From Spirochaetae bacterium HGW-Spirochaetae-9 (GTDB lineage: Bacteria; Spirochaetota; Spirochaetia; Treponematales; Rectinemataceae): a stretch of DNA of 7,970 nt. The DNA lies in the NCBI GenBank assembly GCA_002839205.1, contig PGXP01000070.1, forward strand, positions 1-7,970, given 5' to 3'. The position numbers and the translations under genes were made by a program. Each line of letters opens with the position of its first letter. Position 1 is the first letter of the stretch. Below are positions 4,499-7,970 of this stretch, one piece after another. Below the pieces are notes generated by a model. It made no database searches. It was not told where the DNA came from and worked only from the letters and a program-made list of their open reading frames with translations.

Positions 4499-6377
4499 CC
4501 GTTTTGTGGACGAAGCGGGGCGAAGCCTCATCCTGCGTGGGGTGAATCTCGGCGGCAACTCCAAGGTTCCCGTTTCGCCCGATGGGAGGACGCACATAAA
4601 GGAAGGCTTCTACGAAGGGAAAGATGTTTCCTTCGTGGGCCGCCCCTTCCCGCTGGAAGAGGCCGATGGGCATTTTGCCCGACTCGCGGGCTGGGGCCAG
4701 CGCTTCGAGCGCTTTCTCGTCACCTGGGAGGCTGTTGAACATGAAGGACCGGGCATCTACGATACCGCCTACCTCGATTACCTCGAGGGGGTAGTGGACA
4801 GTGCCGCCCGGCATGGCATCTCCCTTTTTATCGATCCCCACCAGGATGTCTGGAGCCGCTGGTCGGGCGGCGACGGCGCCCCCCTGTGGACGCTCGAAGC
4901 CATAGGCTTCGAGGCGCGCAATTTCCAGGCCTCAGGCGCCGCCCTCATCCATCAGGAGATGGGACAAGCCTATCCTCAGATGCAGTGGTTTTCCAACCAT
5001 CTGCGCCTCGCCTGCGCGACGATGTTCACACTCTTTTTCGCGGGCAACGATTTCGCACCCGGCATCGAGGTCGAGGGGGGGCCAGTCCAGCGCTTTCTGC
5101 AGGACCACTACATCGCCGCGATGCGCGAAATAGCCCTGCGACTGGCGAAATACCCGAACGTGGTGGGCATCGACAGCATGAACGAGCCGGGTACGGGTTT
5201 TATAGGCATCGGCGACGCGCGCGTCCGGCGACAAGGCTTTTCCATGCCGGGCCTCTCCCCGACACCCTGGGAGACGATGCTCGCGGGCGAGGGCTTCCCC
5301 GTCGATGTGGACCGTATAGGAGTGAGGGGTTTGGGCTTGAAAGTCGTCGGCCGCGCGCTCCTCGGCAACACCGGCCTTCGCGCATGGAAGGACGACGCGG
5401 CTTGCGTCTGGCGCCGGGCTGGTGTCTGGGATATTGAGGGAGGCACGCCAATTCTCAAGGATCCAGGCCGATTCGCCGCCGAACCGGGAGCCTTCAACGA
5501 ACGTTGGCTCAAGCCCTTTGTGATGCGCTTCGCATCGGAAATCCGCGCCGCGTCCAAAGCGACATCCGGAAGCACAGCTCGTTTCGCAATCTTCGTCGAA
5601 GGAGCCGCCCAGGGCGAAAGCGCCCCCTCATGGGCAAAGGGCGATCCAGCGGGAGTCGTCAACTCCACCCACTGGTACGACGCTTTTACCCTGTCTTTCA
5701 AGCTCTGGACGGGTTTCCTCGCCTTCGACACGGAGCGCGGCAAGGCTGTCATCGGCCCCTCGGCCGTCAGAGCGTATTTCAGGGAAGCCTTTGCACGGAT
5801 TGCCCGCCAATCGCGGAACGCGATGGGAGGCGTGCCGAGCCTTGTGGGGGAATTCGGTCTCCCCTTCGACATGAATGGGCGCAGGGGATTCCGCACGGGC
5901 GATTTTCGCCTTCAGGAAAAAGCGCTGTCGGCATATTACGATGCCCTCGACGCCAACCTGATGAACGCGACGCTATGGAACTACACAGCCGACAACACTC
6001 ACGAATGGGGCGATGGCTGGAATGGCGAGGACCTTTCGGTCTTCTGCAAGGAGGATGGAGGCGGGAGAGCTCTCGGTGGATTCGTCCGTCCCTATGCCTA
6101 TGCTACGGCCGGCAGGATCGTCGAGATGTCCTTCAATCGGCGTTCGGGGGAATTTCGCCTCCGCTACCTGCCCGATGCGACGATCACCGCTCCTACAGAG
6201 GTCTTTGTGCCGCGGCTACAATATCCCGAAGGTTATGCGCTCGAAGTATTGGGTTGCGTGGCAGCCGAACGCGGAAATGCTGGAGGGGAAGAGAATTTCG
6301 AAAGCCCCCTATGGCTGGATCTCAAACCAGAACCGGGAACCGCAGAGTGCGTGCTGATCCTGAAAAGACGCTGCTAA
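4482..6377 (+). CDS. GH5-family beta-glycosidase resembling fungal glucosylceramidase/steryl-glucosidase (GH5_12-like)
   Basis: A 631-residue retaining glycoside hydrolase, (beta/alpha)8 barrel plus a C-terminal beta-rich domain from about residue 534. The N-terminus has RGVNLGGNSKVP (19-30) and FVGRPFPLEEA (51-61). DPHQDVWSRWSGGDGAP (118-134) is the hallmark of endoglycoceramidase-related GH5 proteins, and the GGxGAP extension is what I recall from fungal EGCrP2/Egh1-type enzymes. E235 in MNEPG is the expected acid/base and E457 in VGEFG the nucleophile. Also present are HWYD (397-400), CVWRRAGVWD in the middle insertion, and WNYTADNTHEWGDGWNGEDL (499-518). There is no signal peptide or membrane segment, so it should act in the cytoplasm. 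Likely substrates are glucosylated lipids or another beta-glucoside; this is inference from family. It overlaps the previous gene by 17 bp and is 19 bp from an MFS gene that may import its substrate. Confidence 0.85.
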   Translation: MEIRGDRFVDEAGRSLILRGVNLGGNSKVPVSPDGRTHIKEGFYEGKDVSFVGRPFPLEEADGHFARLAGWGQRFERFLVTWEAVEHEGPGIYDTAYLDYLEGVVDSAARHGISLFIDPHQDVWSRWSGGDGAPLWTLEAIGFEARNFQASGAALIHQEMGQAYPQMQWFSNHLRLACATMFTLFFAGNDFAPGIEVEGGPVQRFLQDHYIAAMREIALRLAKYPNVVGIDSMNEPGTGFIGIGDARVRRQGFSMPGLSPTPWETMLAGEGFPVDVDRIGVRGLGLKVVGRALLGNTGLRAWKDDAACVWRRAGVWDIEGGTPILKDPGRFAAEPGAFNERWLKPFVMRFASEIRAASKATSGSTARFAIFVEGAAQGESAPSWAKGDPAGVVNSTHWYDAFTLSFKLWTGFLAFDTERGKAVIGPSAVRAYFREAFARIARQSRNAMGGVPSLVGEFGLPFDMNGRRGFRTGDFRLQEKALSAYYDALDANLMNATLWNYTADNTHEWGDGWNGEDLSVFCKEDGGGRALGGFVRPYAYATAGRIVEMSFNRRSGEFRLRYLPDATITAPTEVFVPRLQYPEGYALEVLGCVAAERGNAGGEENFESPLWLDLKPEPGTAECVLILKRRC

Positions 6378-6396
6378 AGCGAAAGGAGATTCCGCG

Positions 6397-7689
6397 ATGC
6401 GCGACATCATAACAGAGGGAAAACCTATACGCGGCGCTCGCCCTGCGTTCTGGATCATGTTCGGCTTCATGCTCCTCCACCAGGCCGACAAGCTGCTCAT
6501 CGGCCCGTTGACGACACAGATAATGGAAACATTCCAGATCACCCGCACGCAGATGGGAGCAGTCAGCACAGGAGCCCTCATCGTCGGCGCCGTCTTCTAT
6601 CCTCTTTGGGGCTGGCTCTACGACAGATTCTCGCGGCCCCGACTTCTCGCCCTCGCTTCCCTTCTCTGGGGAGCGACCACCTGGCTCAATGCCATCGTCC
6701 CGACCTACCCGCTTTTCCTCGTTACACGCGCGGGAACGGGCATCGACGATTCGAGCTATCCAGGACTGTACAGCCTCATTTCGGATTATTACCCGCCGAA
6801 GAAGCGCGGCAGGATATACGGCTTTCTCCAGGTAGCCCAGCCCCTGGGCTACCTTCTCGGCATGATCCTCGCCCTCGCCTTCGGCGCCGCCTATGGATGG
6901 AGGAATGTGTTCTTCTTCACAGGGGGGCTCGGAATCCTTCTCTCTGCGGTGATATTTTTCTTCGTGAAGGACAGGCCCCGCGGCGCGGCCGAGCCCGAAC
7001 TCGCCTCGGTTGGGCATCTCGAACGCTTCAAGTTCAGCTGGAAGACGGTGGGCGGCCTCTTCAAGAAGAAGAGCCTCATCATTCTTTTTATCCAGGGTTT
7101 TATCGGGGTCTTCCCCTGGAACGTCATAACCTATTGGATATTCGACTATCTCGGCACTGAACGGGGATATAGCGAAACGCAGACTCTGCTGACCATGGTG
7201 CCTGCCGTCCTCATTTTGGCCGCAGGGTACCCTATCGGAGGCGCGTTGGGCGATCGACTTTTCAAGAAGACACCCAAGGGCCGCGTGATCGTCGGTGCGG
7301 CGGGTGTGGCCATCGGCTGCGTGCTGTTGTGGATCACGATGAATATTCCGGCTTCAGGAACGCTGGCTTTCGGTATAATGCTCTCGGCCACGGCTCTCTT
7401 CATCCCTTGGGCATCGCCCAATGTCCTTTCTTCATTTTACGATGTCACGGAGCCGGAGATTCGGGCAACGACCAACGCTGCCCAGAATTTCGTGGAATTC
7501 GGAGGCTCGGCCCTGGCACCTCTCCTCGCGGGTATCATCGCCGATCGCTCGAGCCTGGGCTCGGCGATTCTCTGGATATGCACGGTGTCATGGGTGCTAT
7601 GCTTTGCCTTCTTTGTGTTTGCGGGACGCTATATTCCCAAAGACATCGGCGACCTGAAGGCGAAGCTCGCCGCCCGGGCCATGGAGTAA
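6397..7689 (+). CDS. Major facilitator superfamily transporter, Spinster (Spns)-like
   Basis: A 430-residue, roughly 12-helix inner-membrane transporter. TM1 contains a charged ADK (30-32), matching the position of the YxDR motif of Spinster-type MFS proteins. Motif A after TM2 reads GWLYDRFSRPR (72-82), and a second-half copy GGALGDRLFKK is at 281-291. Other family-like blocks are RAGTGIDDSSYPGLYSLISDYYPPKKRGRIYG (split at 111-130 and 131-142) and EIRATTNAAQNFVEFGGSALAP (354-375). The long basic loop at 206-226 is the usual central cytoplasmic loop. AAGGAG lies 8 nt before the ATG. Eukaryotic Spns proteins move sphingosine-1-phosphate or lysolipids, and bacterial members have been studied structurally, but bacterial substrates are mostly unknown. 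Position directly after a glucosylceramidase-like gene suggests uptake of its substrate; a sugar, carboxylate or drug substrate is equally possible from sequence alone. Confidence 0.87.
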   Translation: MRDIITEGKPIRGARPAFWIMFGFMLLHQADKLLIGPLTTQIMETFQITRTQMGAVSTGALIVGAVFYPLWGWLYDRFSRPRLLALASLLWGATTWLNAIVPTYPLFLVTRAGTGIDDSSYPGLYSLISDYYPPKKRGRIYGFLQVAQPLGYLLGMILALAFGAAYGWRNVFFFTGGLGILLSAVIFFFVKDRPRGAAEPELASVGHLERFKFSWKTVGGLFKKKSLIILFIQGFIGVFPWNVITYWIFDYLGTERGYSETQTLLTMVPAVLILAAGYPIGGALGDRLFKKTPKGRVIVGAAGVAIGCVLLWITMNIPASGTLAFGIMLSATALFIPWASPNVLSSFYDVTEPEIRATTNAAQNFVEFGGSALAPLLAGIIADRSSLGSAILWICTVSWVLCFAFFVFAGRYIPKDIGDLKAKLAARAME

Positions 7690-7695
7690 CAAGGA

Positions 7696-7970
7696 TTGAA
7701 GGTTCCCGCGAATAGAGATAGGGCCGCGCTTTTATCGACGCTCAAAAAATACTGGGGCTACACGGAGTTCAGGCCGTATCAGGAAGAGAATATTCTTTCG
7801 ATACTGGAAGGCGTCGACACGCTCACGATCCTGCCCACAGGCGGGGGCAAATCGCTCTGCTTCCAGCTCCCCGCCCTGCTCTCCGACGGGCTCGCCATCG
7901 TGATTTCGCCCCTCATCTCCCTCATGAAAGACCAGGTGGACGATCTCAAGGACATGGGGATCGAGGCCGA
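7696..7970 (+). CDS. recQ: ATP-dependent DNA helicase RecQ, N-terminal part (runs off the right edge)
   Basis: The 91 visible residues are the start of a RecQ superfamily 2 helicase, a 3'-5' DNA unwinding enzyme in recombination and fork repair. Motif 0 is present ([15 protein letters not shown], 19-33), with the Walker A motif TGGGKS (48-53) and motif Ia [16 protein letters not shown] (69-84); these match RecQ rather than a generic DEAD helicase. The start is TTG 7696: the in-frame TAA of the transporter gene lies three codons upstream, and no other start occurs before the conserved region. GGAG (7683-7686) is 9 nt upstream and AAGGA directly abuts the TTG, so the initiation signal is weak and coupling to the transporter is likely. 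The helicase C-terminal, RQC and HRDC domains would lie beyond the window and cannot be checked. Confidence 0.93.
   Translation, partial: MKVPANRDRAALLSTLKKYWGYTEFRPYQEENILSILEGVDTLTILPTGGGKSLCFQLPALLSDGLAIVISPLISLMKDQVDDLKDMGIEA

Noticed and set aside
3713..4597. Minus-strand 294-codon open frame
   Set aside because: Antisense shadow of the RluA-family gene, whose + strand motifs are unmistakable; long antisense frames are common in GC-rich DNA.
5108..5896. Minus-strand 262-codon open frame
   Set aside because: Antisense to the GH5 gene across its conserved catalytic region; the product is Arg/Pro/Ser-rich with no domain.
5504..6412. Plus-strand 302-codon frame overlapping the GH5 gene
   Set aside because: Out-of-frame shadow, very Arg/Gly/His-rich, while the GH5 frame holds the catalytic Glu and conserved WNY block here.
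6322..7017. Minus-strand 231-codon open frame
   Set aside because: Antisense to the MFS transporter; highly charged composition is what the reverse complement of hydrophobic codons gives.

Overview
The window looks like ordinary chromosome from a GC-rich, probably anaerobic or facultative bacterium. It carries eight protein genes and no tRNA, rRNA, CRISPR array or insertion sequence that I could recognise. A spirochaete host is my best guess, from the general look of the secreted hypothetical protein and the polyferredoxin. That is weak evidence and the phylum should be treated as open.

Layout. Positions 1-760 (+) hold the end of an unrecognised gene and a small gene for a secreted, helical protein; the two overlap by an ATGA and are probably translationally coupled. 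A perfect 13-bp inverted repeat (785-832) separates them from the convergent polyferredoxin gene (849-2267, -). That protein is a five-helix membrane protein of the NapH/NosR type with two [4Fe-4S] cluster motifs and two copies of an unusual repeat at its C-terminus. The 328-bp divergent gap that follows (2268-2595) is the most structured non-coding DNA here: a 9-bp-arm palindrome and two tandem, slightly overlapping 11-bp-arm palindromes in a 48-bp stretch with only three G/C bases. Then come a SpoU/TrmH-family rRNA/tRNA 2'-O-methyltransferase (2596-3357, +) and a single-domain cupin (3344-3691, -), whose 3' ends overlap by 14 bp.

From 3788 to the right edge, four genes are packed on the + strand like an operon: an RluA-family pseudouridine synthase, a large GH5 glycosidase, a Spinster-like MFS transporter and the start of recQ. 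Spacings are a 17-bp overlap, a 19-bp gap and a 6-bp gap. The GH5 enzyme strongly resembles the fungal glucosylceramidase/steryl-glucosidase type (GH5_12-like) and has no signal peptide. With the adjacent Spns-like transporter it suggests import and intracellular hydrolysis of a glucosylated lipid or other glucoside. This is inference; the flanking rluA-type and recQ genes are housekeeping functions.

The strongest leads are the GH5/Spns pair, the palindromic AT island in front of the polyferredoxin gene and the duplicated extracytoplasmic repeat in that protein. I see no complete novel defence or mobile system.
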